A stretch of DNA of 64,000 nt from Haloferax prahovense DSM 18310 (GCF_000336815.1 NZ_AOLG01000028.1:7188-71187); one strand, 5' to 3'. Positions 1 through 8,259 are shown, counted from the first letter of the stretch. The notes: generated from the sequence alone by a model not told the origin. Numbers and translations are program-made.

Positions 1-116
1 CCGTTGACGTAGCCCTGATGGTGGGTGTCGTGATGCCACGTCAGCACCTGCTCGGAGATGTGCGGTTCGAGGGCGTCGTACTCGTACGGGAGGGGGTCAA
101 GTTCGTAGTCTGACAT
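1..116 (-). CDS. sod: Superoxide dismutase (Mn/Fe type), N-terminal part only
   Basis: The reverse strand reads from an ATG at 114-116 into [20 protein letters not shown] and then [12 protein letters not shown], the usual N-terminus of Mn/Fe superoxide dismutases. The first His of the WHHDTHH stretch (residue 28) matches the first metal ligand of the family. Only about 38 of roughly 200 residues are in the window, so the remaining ligands cannot be checked. The enzyme converts superoxide to oxygen and hydrogen peroxide in the cytoplasm. It is transcribed away from the lanthipeptide genes and has no visible link with them. Confidence 0.93.
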   Translation of the reverse strand, partial: MSDYELDPLPYEYDALEPHISEQVLTWHHDTHHQGYVN

Positions 117-412
117 TGGTGTTCGCAGTTAGACCGAGGGACCGAACACACATGTACTTTCGCTGAACGCGATTTACGTAGTGGATGTGATAGTTTACGC
201 TCGCACCTCGACCCACGATTTACTAGCTCTTGGAGAGTGCCTGCGGGCCGAGCAGTAGGACGCCTTTCAAATAGACGAATCCGAGTCGTTCGCCTGGTTC
301 GAGATCTGGGGAGATGCACTCTGCGGGCGGGATAAAGCCCTGGCTTCGCGGAGTTGCCGTTCGTGTTTAGTAGCCAACAATTTATTATAGTAGACCGCCG
401 TCACGAACTGAC
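117..412. other. Intergenic region between sod and the ABC transporter genes
   Basis: About 300 bases between two divergent genes. The only element I can support is a TATA-like box near its right end (listed separately). A 92-codon reverse reading frame here is Arg-rich, resembles no known protein and looks like chance. Confidence 0.6.
381..387 (+). promoter_or_regulatory. TATA-like box for the ABC/lanthipeptide operon
   Basis: TTTATTA lies 26-32 bases before the GTG start at 413, the spacing expected for a leaderless archaeal transcript. Its position supports the GTG as the true start, since no in-frame ATG occurs before the ATPase domain. Confidence 0.55.
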
Positions 413-1474
413 GTGCTCGAAGAGTTCAACGATTCGTCATTACAAACTGATGGAGCGGTTCCTCCCTCTGAACCGGACCCTATCGCACTCTCGGTGTCAG
501 ACCTCCACAAGCAGTACGAGGGTAGCGACGGTCGGGTCACGGCAGTCGAGCAAGTGGACTTCGACATCGAGCGGGGCACCGCCGTCGGGTTGCTCGGACC
601 CAATGGTGCCGGGAAGACGACCACGATTAAATCGTTGCTCGGCCTCATCGTTCCCACGAACGGAACGGTCCAGATTCACGGGACTGACGTACATGACGAA
701 CCGGAGCGCGCGTACCAACACATCGGGGCGATGCTGGAGGGCGCTCGGAACGTCTACTGGCGGTTGACGGTTCGGGAGAATATGCGGTTTTTCGCGGCAC
801 TCGCCGGAGAGTCGACGGGGCAAACAGAGCGACGTCAACAGGAACTGCTCGATAAATTTGGGCTCACAGACAAAGCTGACTCGACCGTCAGAGAACTCTC
901 GCGGGGCGAAAAGCAGAAAGTCTCGCTCGCCTGCACGCTCGCGAGGGACGCCGACGTCGTTCTGCTGGACGAGCCGACGCTCGGACTCGACGTCGAGAGT
1001 TCGCTCGAGCTGCGCAAGGAACTTCGTCGTCTCGTCACGGACCAAGGAACGACGCTTCTCCTGTCGAGCCACGACATGGACGTCATCGAGGACATCTGCG
1101 ACCGAGTTGTGGTGATGAATGACGGTGAGGTCGTCACCGACCAGAGCGTCTCGGACCTCCTCGACGTGTTCGACATACAGTCGTATCGTATCGTAGTCGA
1201 TGGGACGCTCTCACAGCGGGACCGTCAGCACCTCTCGGCTCAGTTCGACGCGGACTCGTTCGAGACGAGAGGTGATTCGACCCAGTTTTCGGTCCGCGTC
1301 GGCGGCGACGAGTTCTACCGACTCGTCGACGGACTGCGCGAGGTCGGGTGCGAAGTCGAGTCGTTCACTTCGGTCGAACCAGATCTCGAGGAGATATTCA
1401 TCCAACTGACAAACGAGTCTTCGGAGGGCTCACTCGGATCTGACCGCCCACCACAGATGGACACGCAGACATGA
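413..1474 (+). CDS. ABC transporter ATP-binding protein, lanthipeptide-linked
   Basis: A 353-residue ATPase of the DrrA/NatA/CcmA type that powers ABC-2 exporters. Walker A is GPNGAGKTT (residues 62-70), the signature is LSRGE (162-166) and Walker B ends in LLDEP with D186/E187, followed by an SSHDMD H-loop. Residues from about 240 to the end form a C-terminal extension, common in this drug/bacteriocin exporter group. The start is GTG. Its last four bases overlap the permease start (ATGA), so the two are translationally coupled. Its position in front of the precursor and LanM genes suggests peptide export or self-immunity; this is inferred, because the ATPase itself carries no substrate information. 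Confidence 0.9.
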   Translation: MLEEFNDSSLQTDGAVPPSEPDPIALSVSDLHKQYEGSDGRVTAVEQVDFDIERGTAVGLLGPNGAGKTTTIKSLLGLIVPTNGTVQIHGTDVHDEPERAYQHIGAMLEGARNVYWRLTVRENMRFFAALAGESTGQTERRQQELLDKFGLTDKADSTVRELSRGEKQKVSLACTLARDADVVLLDEPTLGLDVESSLELRKELRRLVTDQGTTLLLSSHDMDVIEDICDRVVVMNDGEVVTDQSVSDLLDVFDIQSYRIVVDGTLSQRDRQHLSAQFDADSFETRGDSTQFSVRVGGDEFYRLVDGLREVGCEVESFTSVEPDLEEIFIQLTNESSEGSLGSDRPPQMDTQT

Positions 1475-2310
1475 GTTCGGAGCCAGCGCACTCGACTAGC
1501 CTCGGTGGGACGACGACACTCGTCGGCCTCGGTCGCCTCCTCTGGGAGGTCATCAGAAAACAGTTCACCGTGATGCTCCGGTACCGCGTGAACTTCGCCA
1601 TCAACGTGGCGACAATGTACGTGTTCTTCGCCATCGTCTTCTTCGGCGGGCAAGCGGTGGTGGGTGGAATCGGTGGGTCGCCACAATCGCTCGACTCGAC
1701 GCTCAACGGCGTCATCGTCGGTTGGTTCCTCTGGACGATGGCGCAAGGCGCGTACTCCGGTCTCTCGGGGAACATCACACAGGAGTCCCAGTGGGGAACC
1801 CTCGAACAGCTATACATGTCTCCGTTCGGATTCGGCCGCGTCATGCTCCTGAAAGCGGCCTCGAACGTGATTCAGAGCATGGCCATCGGCGGAGTTATCC
1901 TCATTCTCATGCTGGTGACCACGGGACGGACGCTCTCGGTCGACTTGCTCACTATCGTCCCCGTGGTAACCGCTTCGCTACTTTCGGTCGTCGGAATCGG
2001 GTTCGTGTTCGCGGGTCTCGCGCTCATCTACAAGCGAATCGGTGCGGTTTCGAACCTCATGCAGTTCGCGATGGTCGGTCTCGTGGGTGCCCCGACGGCA
2101 GACGTACCGCTCCTTCGACTACTGCCGCTCGTTCAGGGGTCCGCGCTCCTCCAGCAATCGATGCGCCACGGGATTCGACTGTGGGAGTTCTCGGCCGAGG
2201 AACTGTCCGTCCTCCTCGGGGTCGGCGTCGGTTACCTCGTCTGCGGATACGTCGTCTTCAAGTACTGCTCGCGGGTCGCTCGTCGCCGCGGCGTCATGGG
2301 ACACTACTGA
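1471..2310 (+). CDS. ABC-2 type permease, lanthipeptide-linked
   Basis: A 279-residue integral membrane protein with about six hydrophobic segments (for example around residues 40-65, 85-105, 130-150, 155-185 and 240-260), the usual layout of ABC-2 permeases. It overlaps the ATPase gene by four bases and must be its partner. The protein has no peptidase domain, so unlike typical class II LanT exporters this pair cannot remove the leader of the neighbouring peptide. It could export the mature peptide, pump it away from the producer membrane as LanFEG immunity pumps do, or both. Confidence 0.88.
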   Translation: MSSEPAHSTSLGGTTTLVGLGRLLWEVIRKQFTVMLRYRVNFAINVATMYVFFAIVFFGGQAVVGGIGGSPQSLDSTLNGVIVGWFLWTMAQGAYSGLSGNITQESQWGTLEQLYMSPFGFGRVMLLKAASNVIQSMAIGGVILILMLVTTGRTLSVDLLTIVPVVTASLLSVVGIGFVFAGLALIYKRIGAVSNLMQFAMVGLVGAPTADVPLLRLLPLVQGSALLQQSMRHGIRLWEFSAEELSVLLGVGVGYLVCGYVVFKYCSRVARRRGVMGHY

Positions 2311-2389
2311 GCGAATATCCACCGTTCGGGTGCCGTCCCACTCTCCCCAGCGGCGACGCGAGCTGAGTTTCTAACCAATTGCCATTAGA

Positions 2390-2396
2390 TTTATAA
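2390..2396 (+). promoter_or_regulatory. TATA box of the lanthipeptide precursor gene
   Basis: TTTATAA lies 25-31 bases before the ATG at 2421, in a short A/T-rich patch of otherwise GC-rich DNA. The spacing predicts a leaderless transcript and gives the precursor its own promoter, separate from that of the ABC genes. Confidence 0.7.
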
Positions 2397-2420
2397 CATG
2401 TCGTCCAGACATACAGTTTG

Positions 2421-2600
2421 ATGTCAGTCACATTGGACATCGGTATTGCACGTACTGTTGACAAATCACACTACGACGGCCTCTTCGGGTCGATCATCTC
2501 CGACAAGTTCGAGATGTCTCACGACAGCACCGGGACGGCGTCGTGTTATCTCCCGTGCCACACGGCCTCGAAGCTCCCCTGCTGCGACACCACCAACTGA
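2421..2600 (+). CDS. lanA: Probable class II lanthipeptide precursor peptide
   Basis: A 59-residue peptide just upstream of the LanM gene. The first 35 residues are leader-like, with acidic and hydrophobic residues and no Cys. The tail is dense in Ser, Thr and Cys: it starts STGTASCYLPC (36-46) and continues HTASKLPCCDTTN (47-59), with Cys at 42, 46, 54 and 55 and many upstream Ser/Thr that could become Dha/Dhb. The two halves of the tail repeat a TAS..LPC pattern. No Gly-Gly cleavage motif is visible, so the leader/core border is uncertain. ATG 2421 is preferred over the TTG immediately before it because it fits the TATA box. Assignment as the substrate is inferred from position and composition. 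Confidence 0.82.
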   Translation: MSVTLDIGIARTVDKSHYDGLFGSIISDKFEMSHDSTGTASCYLPCHTASKLPCCDTTN

Positions 2601-2613
2601 GGTGTTTCCGAGC

Positions 2614-2656
2614 CTTCTCCGCGTCGCTCGACCGCGGAGAAGTACATCAGTTTTTT
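2614..2656 (+). terminator. Hairpin plus T-run between precursor and LanM (partial terminator)
   Basis: CTTCTCCGCG (2614-2623) pairs perfectly with CGCGGAGAAG (2633-2642) across a 9-base loop, and TTTTTT follows at 2651-2656. The hairpin lies wholly in the 113-base gap between the precursor stop and the synthetase start. It would be expected to end or slow many transcripts after the precursor, giving more peptide than enzyme. The structure is seen; the effect is inferred, since archaeal termination depends mainly on the T-run. Confidence 0.5.
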
Positions 2657-2713
2657 CTGGCGGCTCGCAGGCGCTCTCCAATTCACCCCACAGCGTACCG
2701 ATTCACACCTACT

Positions 2714-5700
2714 ATGGCTACATCGACATCTGACGAGACGGTATTCACACAACAACAACGTCGCGAAATCGCCGGTCGTGCCCGGACGCTCCACGAGCGT
2801 CTCGAAGGGCCTTCGAACGACCCCGGCCCCGACCCCGAGATATCCCCGACGACGATTCTGGACGAGTGGGAAGGGCTTTTCGCCGACGAAGAACAGTTCT
2901 CCGAGCGGCTGTCAGCCGATGGAATCCGGCGGGGAGACATCGAATCGGAGTCGGCGGCCACGAAGTGGCCGAGCGACGTGCCGCTCCCGGCGTGGCTCGA
3001 GACAATCGAGGAACTAATCGAGTACCTCCGGTCTTCCGACCCGACGCGCTACTCGAGCACGCCGGATGACGTCCCGTTCCGGGAGCTTTTGACCGGATTC
3101 AGCGAGTTCGCGCGGAGTCGGCTCGGGACGCTCTCCGTTCCGGACGAGTCGGTGGAGCCGTTGGTCGAGGGGCTAACCAGACGGTTCCACGCGCTCTGCG
3201 TCCGGCCGCTATACGTCGAATTCAAGAGCTTCGTAGAACACTTCGACCCCGAACTAGCTGCGGCCGACCCTGACGAGTTTGACGACCCGCCGACCGAGTA
3301 CTACGAGGAGTTCATCGACGCGATGTTCGCACATGGGATGTCCAACCTCTGCGTCGAGTACCCCGTTCTCGCCCGGCAAATCGCCGTCATCATCGACAAC
3401 TGGGTCGATGCGGTCTCCGAACTCTGCCGGCGGATTCGAGACGACACCCCCGCGCTCAAAGCGCGGTTCGACATCGACGGTTCGGTGACCTCGCTCGAAC
3501 CGCTCTCGACGGACGCGCACGCGAAGGGCCGAATTCCCGTCCGCGTCTCGTTCGGTTCGAGGGACGTTATCTACAAACCGAGAGGTGTCGACGGGGGCGT
3601 GGCCCTGTACGAAGTGCTCGAACGCGTGAGCGAACGCACGTCGGTCGCGACCTTTCAGTCCCCGGAGTACCTCCCCAGAGACGGCTACGGGTGGATGGAG
3701 CCAATAGCGTACGACGACTTAGCCGATACCGACGCAGTGCGGCGGTACTACGAGCAAGCGGGTCTCCTCACTTGCGTCGCGTACGCGCTCAACATGACCG
3801 ACTGCCAGTACGAGAACCTGCTCGTAGACGGGGAGAGCCCGATGGTCGTCGACGGCGAGACGGCTTTCCACCCCTCCCTTGACCCGGCGGCCATGCCGAC
3901 GCCGACGGAAGTGTCCACGGTCGCCCACAGTACGATACTCTCTACGCTCTTGGCACCGTGGTCGGTTGGTGACCCGCGCACCCCGAGCGACGACGATGCA
4001 GGCGTTCCCCACGCCGGCTTCGGTAGTTCGAGTGAGCGAGCGTTCAAAGACGTCTCCAAACCCGGTATCGAAGCGGCGAACACGGACGTCATGACAGTAG
4101 AGGAAGTCCGGCCAGAGGTCAACCTGACCACGAACACCGCGAGTACCGCGGATGGCGACCACCCGCCGGTTTCGTACACCGAGGCGCTCGTCGAGGGGTT
4201 CACCGAAGCGTACGACACCATCCGGTCGCTACACGAAGACGGCGCGTTCTTCAGCGACGTGTTGCCGTCCACCCTCGTCGATGGTCTCGAAAATCGGTTG
4301 GTGTACCGGGCGACGGCCCGATACGGCTCGATTCTCCGGTCGGCGGCCGCACGCGACCCGCTTCGAGACGGGGCCCGCCTCTCGGTCGAGTACGAAAAGC
4401 TCGCGGTCCCCTTCTTCGACGGCCGAATCGACGCCGACGGATACTGGCCGTTGTACGCCGCCGAGCGGAGGGCGCTTCGCCGCCGCGACTTCCCTCGGTT
4501 CGCGTCGTCGCCGACGAGTAGTACAGTCACTCACGATAGAAACGAGTTGCCCGTCGATGTCGACACGCCGGGATTCGACCGCTGCCGTCAGCGCGTCGCC
4601 TCGATGAGCGACGACGACCGCGACCGACAAGCGTGGCTACTACAGTACGCGTTCGGCCCGCAAGTGCCGGGCCCCGCACCCGAACCTGACGTCTCTGCCG
4701 AGGTGTTCGGTGCGACCGCGAAGACCCTGTTCGAGGAGGTTCTGGACGCCGGTATCGAGACGCCAGACGGCGACGCCTGGGTGTCTATCTCACCGACGAA
4801 GACGGGTATCGACCTCTATCCGACTGACTTCTCGCTGTACCACGGACGCGGTGGTATCGCGCTGGCGGCCGCGGCACTCTTCGAGACCACGGGCGAGACG
4901 CGCTATCGAACCGTGGCGGAAGAGGTCTTATCGCCCGTGCTCGACGCCATCGAAGACGGTGGCCCGCCGCCGAACTTGGGTGGGATGCTGGGCGTCGGGT
5001 CGGTCGTCTACACGCTTACGGTCATCTCGGAGCTTCTCGACGCCGACGAATACCGCCGCGCCGCGCGGTCCGCCGCGGACGTCGTCACGGAGTCCCACGT
5101 AACGAACGACGAAACGTTCGACGTACTGGAGGGGGCCGCCGGGACCATGCTTGGCCTCCTCGCGTACTACGACCGGCACGGCGACGAGTCCGTTCTCGAC
5201 CGGGCAGTCGCGTGCGGAGAGCGCCTCCTTGATGGCCGCGTGCTGGAAGACGGCTACCGAGTGTGGCGAACTGCCGAGGATGAACCGCCGCTCACGGGGT
5301 TCTCACACGGTGCGTGCGGAATCGGCTACGCGCTCGCCCGCCTCGCCGAGGCGACGGGGGACGAACGGTTCTTGGACGCAACGCGCGAGGCACTCGCCTT
5401 CGAATCGGCGCTGTACGACCCGAACCAGAACAACTGGGCGAAATCGCACGAGGACCCGAGCTATGATGATAAGTGGTGTCACGGGCGGTCGGGAATGGCA
5501 CTCGCTCGGCTCGGCATCGCGGACGCGCTCGACGACAGCGACCTCCACAACGCCGCGATTGACGCGCTCTCGGAGACCGCGCGAGCCGAACCGTCGAACA
5601 TGGACCACGTCTGCTGCGGGAACTTCGGGCGGGTCGAAGCGCTTCTCGTCGGCGCGCGCCGCGGCCCCCTCGACGGCTCACACGCAATCGAACTGGCCCG

Positions 5701-5863
5701 CCGGTGTCTCACTCGGAGAGACGCCCACGGCGAGTTTTCGATGACCGGACACACGGCGACCTTTCCGAACCCGATGTTCTTCCATGGCCTCTCCGGCGTC
5801 GTCTACTCGCTGTTACGACTGGAGAACCCCGACCGACTTCCCTCCGTCCTCCTCTTGGAGTAA
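2714..5863 (+). CDS. lanM: Class II lanthipeptide synthetase LanM
   Basis: A 1049-residue bifunctional enzyme expected to phosphorylate and dehydrate Ser/Thr of the precursor and then add Cys thiols to form lanthionine rings. The N-terminal dehydratase (DUF4135) part shows D267-A-H269, K288 in VIYKPRG, D363-x-Q365-x-x-N368 and D380-G-E382; these match in order and spacing the kinase-like residues known in CylM, with Gln replacing the usual His at 365. The C-terminal LanC-like cyclase has SHGACG (H865), WCHG (C922) and VCCG (C967, C968), so zinc would be held by three Cys as in ProcM. ATG 2714 is chosen because the 57 upstream in-frame codons run back into the precursor gene and the terminator. 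Confidence 0.95.
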   Translation: MATSTSDETVFTQQQRREIAGRARTLHERLEGPSNDPGPDPEISPTTILDEWEGLFADEEQFSERLSADGIRRGDIESESAATKWPSDVPLPAWLETIEELIEYLRSSDPTRYSSTPDDVPFRELLTGFSEFARSRLGTLSVPDESVEPLVEGLTRRFHALCVRPLYVEFKSFVEHFDPELAAADPDEFDDPPTEYYEEFIDAMFAHGMSNLCVEYPVLARQIAVIIDNWVDAVSELCRRIRDDTPALKARFDIDGSVTSLEPLSTDAHAKGRIPVRVSFGSRDVIYKPRGVDGGVALYEVLERVSERTSVATFQSPEYLPRDGYGWMEPIAYDDLADTDAVRRYYEQAGLLTCVAYALNMTDCQYENLLVDGESPMVVDGETAFHPSLDPAAMPTPTEVSTVAHSTILSTLLAPWSVGDPRTPSDDDAGVPHAGFGSSSERAFKDVSKPGIEAANTDVMTVEEVRPEVNLTTNTASTADGDHPPVSYTEALVEGFTEAYDTIRSLHEDGAFFSDVLPSTLVDGLENRLVYRATARYGSILRSAAARDPLRDGARLSVEYEKLAVPFFDGRIDADGYWPLYAAERRALRRRDFPRFASSPTSSTVTHDRNELPVDVDTPGFDRCRQRVASMSDDDRDRQAWLLQYAFGPQVPGPAPEPDVSAEVFGATAKTLFEEVLDAGIETPDGDAWVSISPTKTGIDLYPTDFSLYHGRGGIALAAAALFETTGETRYRTVAEEVLSPVLDAIEDGGPPPNLGGMLGVGSVVYTLTVISELLDADEYRRAARSAADVVTESHVTNDETFDVLEGAAGTMLGLLAYYDRHGDESVLDRAVACGERLLDGRVLEDGYRVWRTAEDEPPLTGFSHGACGIGYALARLAEATGDERFLDATREALAFESALYDPNQNNWAKSHEDPSYDDKWCHGRSGMALARLGIADALDDSDLHNAAIDALSETARAEPSNMDHVCCGNFGRVEALLVGARRGPLDGSHAIELARRCLTRRDAHGEFSMTGHTATFPNPMFFHGLSGVVYSLLRLENPDRLPSVLLLE

Positions 5864-5896
5864 GTGGGGCCTTCACTCTCTACCACTCTCCTCCAC

Positions 5897-6880
5897 TCAC
5901 TCGTCGTCGCCGACCCGGGCGTCGTCGAGTTCGGCCTGCACCGCGCCCCACGACACCGGCGGTTCGAACGCGGCGAGCGTCGCCTCGAACGACTCGATTC
6001 GCGCCCCGTACTCGTCGCCCCACGACGGTCGGACGAGCTCGTCGAGTCGCCCGCGGAGCCGTTCAACGCGGGCGTCGAGTTCGTCGAGGTCGGCGGCGGC
6101 GTCGCCGAGACCGTCACTCTCAGCGGCCGACTCGGGAGCCAGTTCCCGCAGGTCGGCGAGTTCGGCCCGCACGTCCTCGACCAGCAGGTCGGAGACGCGG
6201 GCGCGGAGCGCGGCGTTGTACCACTCGGTCGCGCGGTCGTCGCCTCCCGCCTCGGGCGTGTCGGCATCGTTCGCGTCGGCGACGAACGCCACTCGGTCGG
6301 CAAGCCCGTCGAGCGACTGTTCGAGCGCCGTCACGTCGCCGTCGAGCCCGCGCACGCGAACGTCGTGGTTCGACAGCCAGCGCTCGAACTCCTCGATGTC
6401 GAGTTGTACGTTGTCCGCGTGCGCGGTGAGCGCCTGCGACTCGGACGCGACCTCCCGGAGTCCGAGCACAGTATCGTAGACGGACCGGGGGTCGTCGCGC
6501 CACCCGGAGAGCCCCTGTAACTTCTCGCCGAGCGATTCGACCCGCTCGGCCGCGTTCGCGACCTTCGACTCGAACACGTCGAGACGGGACCGAACGGCAC
6601 CGACGGCCGCGTCGTCGCCGGCGGCCTCACCGGCGTCGTCGAGGTCGATGGACGCGAGTTCGACGCGCGTCTCCGCGGTCGAGAGAATCATCGACGTGTC
6701 CGTGACCGCCGAGTCGACGCCGTCGGCCGTCACGATGCCGTCTTCGGTCACGTGGTCGAGCACCGCGCGAACGGTGTCGGGGTCTCGGGACTCGTCGGCG
6801 TCCACGACGCGCTCGACCGCCGCGGATTTCGACAGACCGACGATACGTTCTGAGCCGGTGGTTCCGTCCTGCTGGGCCAT
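5897..6880 (-). CDS. Acidic coiled-coil haloarchaeal protein, function unknown
   Basis: A 327-residue soluble protein with no signal peptide or membrane segment. Residues from about 90 to 320 are rich in Asp, Glu, Ala and Leu with heptad-like spacing, suggesting long coiled coils; the first 75 residues look like a small helical, perhaps winged-helix, domain (RIVGLSKSAAVERVVDAD then VRAVLDHVTEDGIVTADG). Similar proteins have been labelled 'halo transducer' in haloarchaea, but I see no transmembrane or HAMP segment to support that name. It is convergent with lanM (33-base gap) and divergent from pstS. Confidence 0.75.
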   Translation of the reverse strand: MAQQDGTTGSERIVGLSKSAAVERVVDADESRDPDTVRAVLDHVTEDGIVTADGVDSAVTDTSMILSTAETRVELASIDLDDAGEAAGDDAAVGAVRSRLDVFESKVANAAERVESLGEKLQGLSGWRDDPRSVYDTVLGLREVASESQALTAHADNVQLDIEEFERWLSNHDVRVRGLDGDVTALEQSLDGLADRVAFVADANDADTPEAGGDDRATEWYNAALRARVSDLLVEDVRAELADLRELAPESAAESDGLGDAAADLDELDARVERLRGRLDELVRPSWGDEYGARIESFEATLAAFEPPVSWGAVQAELDDARVGDDE

Positions 6881-6904
6881 CGTGCGTACGTATCTCGGGA
6901 CCCG

Positions 6905-6913
6905 TTATATTTT
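6905..6913 (-). promoter_or_regulatory. TATA-like box of the coiled-coil protein gene
   Basis: TTATATTTT (AAAATATAA on the coding strand) lies 25-33 bases upstream of the ATG at 6878-6880, as expected for a leaderless transcript. Confidence 0.5.
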
Positions 6914-7036
6914 CTGTCGTCTCGATTACGTTCGAGTATATAGGTCTCGGTACCGATGTGTGCGCTAATATCGAACTATTTCGACTCTTAGTGTTACGTT
7001 GAACTCTGATAGAACTAAAGTGGTATTATAAACGCA

Positions 7037-7048
7037 TTTTATTTAAAA
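7037..7048 (+). promoter_or_regulatory. TATA box of the pst operon
   Basis: TTTTATTTAAAA lies 18-29 bases before the ATG at 7066. The preceding 100 bases are unusually A/T rich for this genome and may hold phosphate-responsive sites, but I could not identify a repeat unit. Confidence 0.55.
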
Positions 7049-7065
7049 CCGGGTCTGACCACGTG

Positions 7066-8259
7066 ATGGCGCAAGATTCCAAGAAGTTGGCAGGCAGCGT
7101 ATCACGTCGGCAGTTCCTCGTCGCATCGAGCGCGGCGGGCGTCGCGGGGCTCGCCGGTTGTTCGGGGCAGTCGAACCCCGAGACCGACGCGCCGGCGACC
7201 GAAGAAGAAGAGACGGACGCGCCGGAGACCACGACCTCGACCCCCGAGGAGACGACCGAATCGAGCGCGCCGCAGATGCTCACCGCCGAGGGCTCCTCGA
7301 CGGTGTATCCCATCGCGAACAAGGGGAGTTCCTACTGGAACTCCAACGCGCCGCCGAGCGACGGCGAGTACTGGGGTTCGAACGACGAATCTACCGTCCC
7401 CGGCTGGGACGAACTCGGCGCACCGGACATGCGTCTGGCCGACTACTTCGCATCCCTCTACGGCTTCGAGCCGACCGAGACGCAGGCGAACCCCGCGTTC
7501 GCAACGTCCATCGGCCTGAGCCACTCCGGGACGGGCTGTAAGTCCGTCCGTGACGGCCTCGTGGACATCGGTAACTCCTCTGGCCCCATCACGGCAGAAC
7601 TCGGCATCAGCGAAGAAGAGCGCGACGCGAACTACGTGGACCACGTCCTCGGCCGCGACGGCCAGCCCGTCGTCGTCTCGAAGGACGTCTACGACGCAGG
7701 CGTGACGGAACTCACCGGCGAAGAAGTTCGCAAAATCTACCAGGACGAAATCACCAACTGGAGCGAAGTCGGCGGCCACGATCAGGAAATCTACGTGGTC
7801 GGCCGCGCGGAAGGCTCCGGGACGGACACCTCGTTCCGCCTCAACATGCTCGGCAGCGCCGACGCCTCGATGGAGGGCGTCGACACCCGGAAGGGCCAGA
7901 ACCAGCAGGTTGCGACCGTCGTCCAGCAGAACGACGGTGCCATCGCGTACATGGCACTCGCGTTCACCGGCCCGCAGGTCCAGCCCATCGGTATCGAATT
8001 CGAGGGCACGCTCTACGCGCCGGACAAGAGCGCGGAGCACACCATCTTCGACAGCGACTACCCACTCAACCGCGACCTCCACCAGTACACGACCATCACG
8101 GAGGACACCCCGAGCGGGACAGACATGCGCGAAGCCGCGTTCATGAACATGTTCCTGACCACGTTCGGTCAGAAGGTGTTCGTCGAGGACAACAACTACA
8201 TCCCACTGCCTGACAAGGACCTTCAGTCCGAGAAGGACAAGCTTCCGAGCCAAGCGTAA
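7066..8259 (+). CDS. pstS: Phosphate-binding lipoprotein PstS
   Basis: A 397-residue phosphate ABC transporter substrate-binding protein. It begins with a twin-arginine signal (SVSRRQFLVASSAAGVAGLA) ending in a LAGC lipobox, so it should be folded, exported by Tat and lipid-anchored outside. A Glu/Thr/Asp-rich linker follows, then a periplasmic-binding fold with AEGSSTVYPI, an SHSGTG segment and GRAEGSGTD, typical phosphate contacts in this family. A GTG directly before the ATG at 7066 could serve as start with one extra residue. It is the first gene of pstSCAB-phoU. Confidence 0.95.
   Translation: MAQDSKKLAGSVSRRQFLVASSAAGVAGLAGCSGQSNPETDAPATEEEETDAPETTTSTPEETTESSAPQMLTAEGSSTVYPIANKGSSYWNSNAPPSDGEYWGSNDESTVPGWDELGAPDMRLADYFASLYGFEPTETQANPAFATSIGLSHSGTGCKSVRDGLVDIGNSSGPITAELGISEEERDANYVDHVLGRDGQPVVVSKDVYDAGVTELTGEEVRKIYQDEITNWSEVGGHDQEIYVVGRAEGSGTDTSFRLNMLGSADASMEGVDTRKGQNQQVATVVQQNDGAIAYMALAFTGPQVQPIGIEFEGTLYAPDKSAEHTIFDSDYPLNRDLHQYTTITEDTPSGTDMREAAFMNMFLTTFGQKVFVEDNNYIPLPDKDLQSEKDKLPSQA

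Noticed and set aside
41-319. 92-codon reverse frame across the sod start and the following gap
   Set aside because: It overlaps the sod N-terminus in another frame, is rich in Arg, Ser and Thr and resembles no protein family.
2398-2421. Seven-codon frame MSSRHTV ending on the precursor ATG
   Set aside because: The TATA box at 2390-2396 would place the transcript start near 2420, so this frame would not be in the main transcript.
2543-2713. Longer N-terminus for LanM starting inside the precursor gene
   Set aside because: It would read through the precursor's core region and the hairpin, and the added residues have no LanM likeness; ATG 2714 is a better start.
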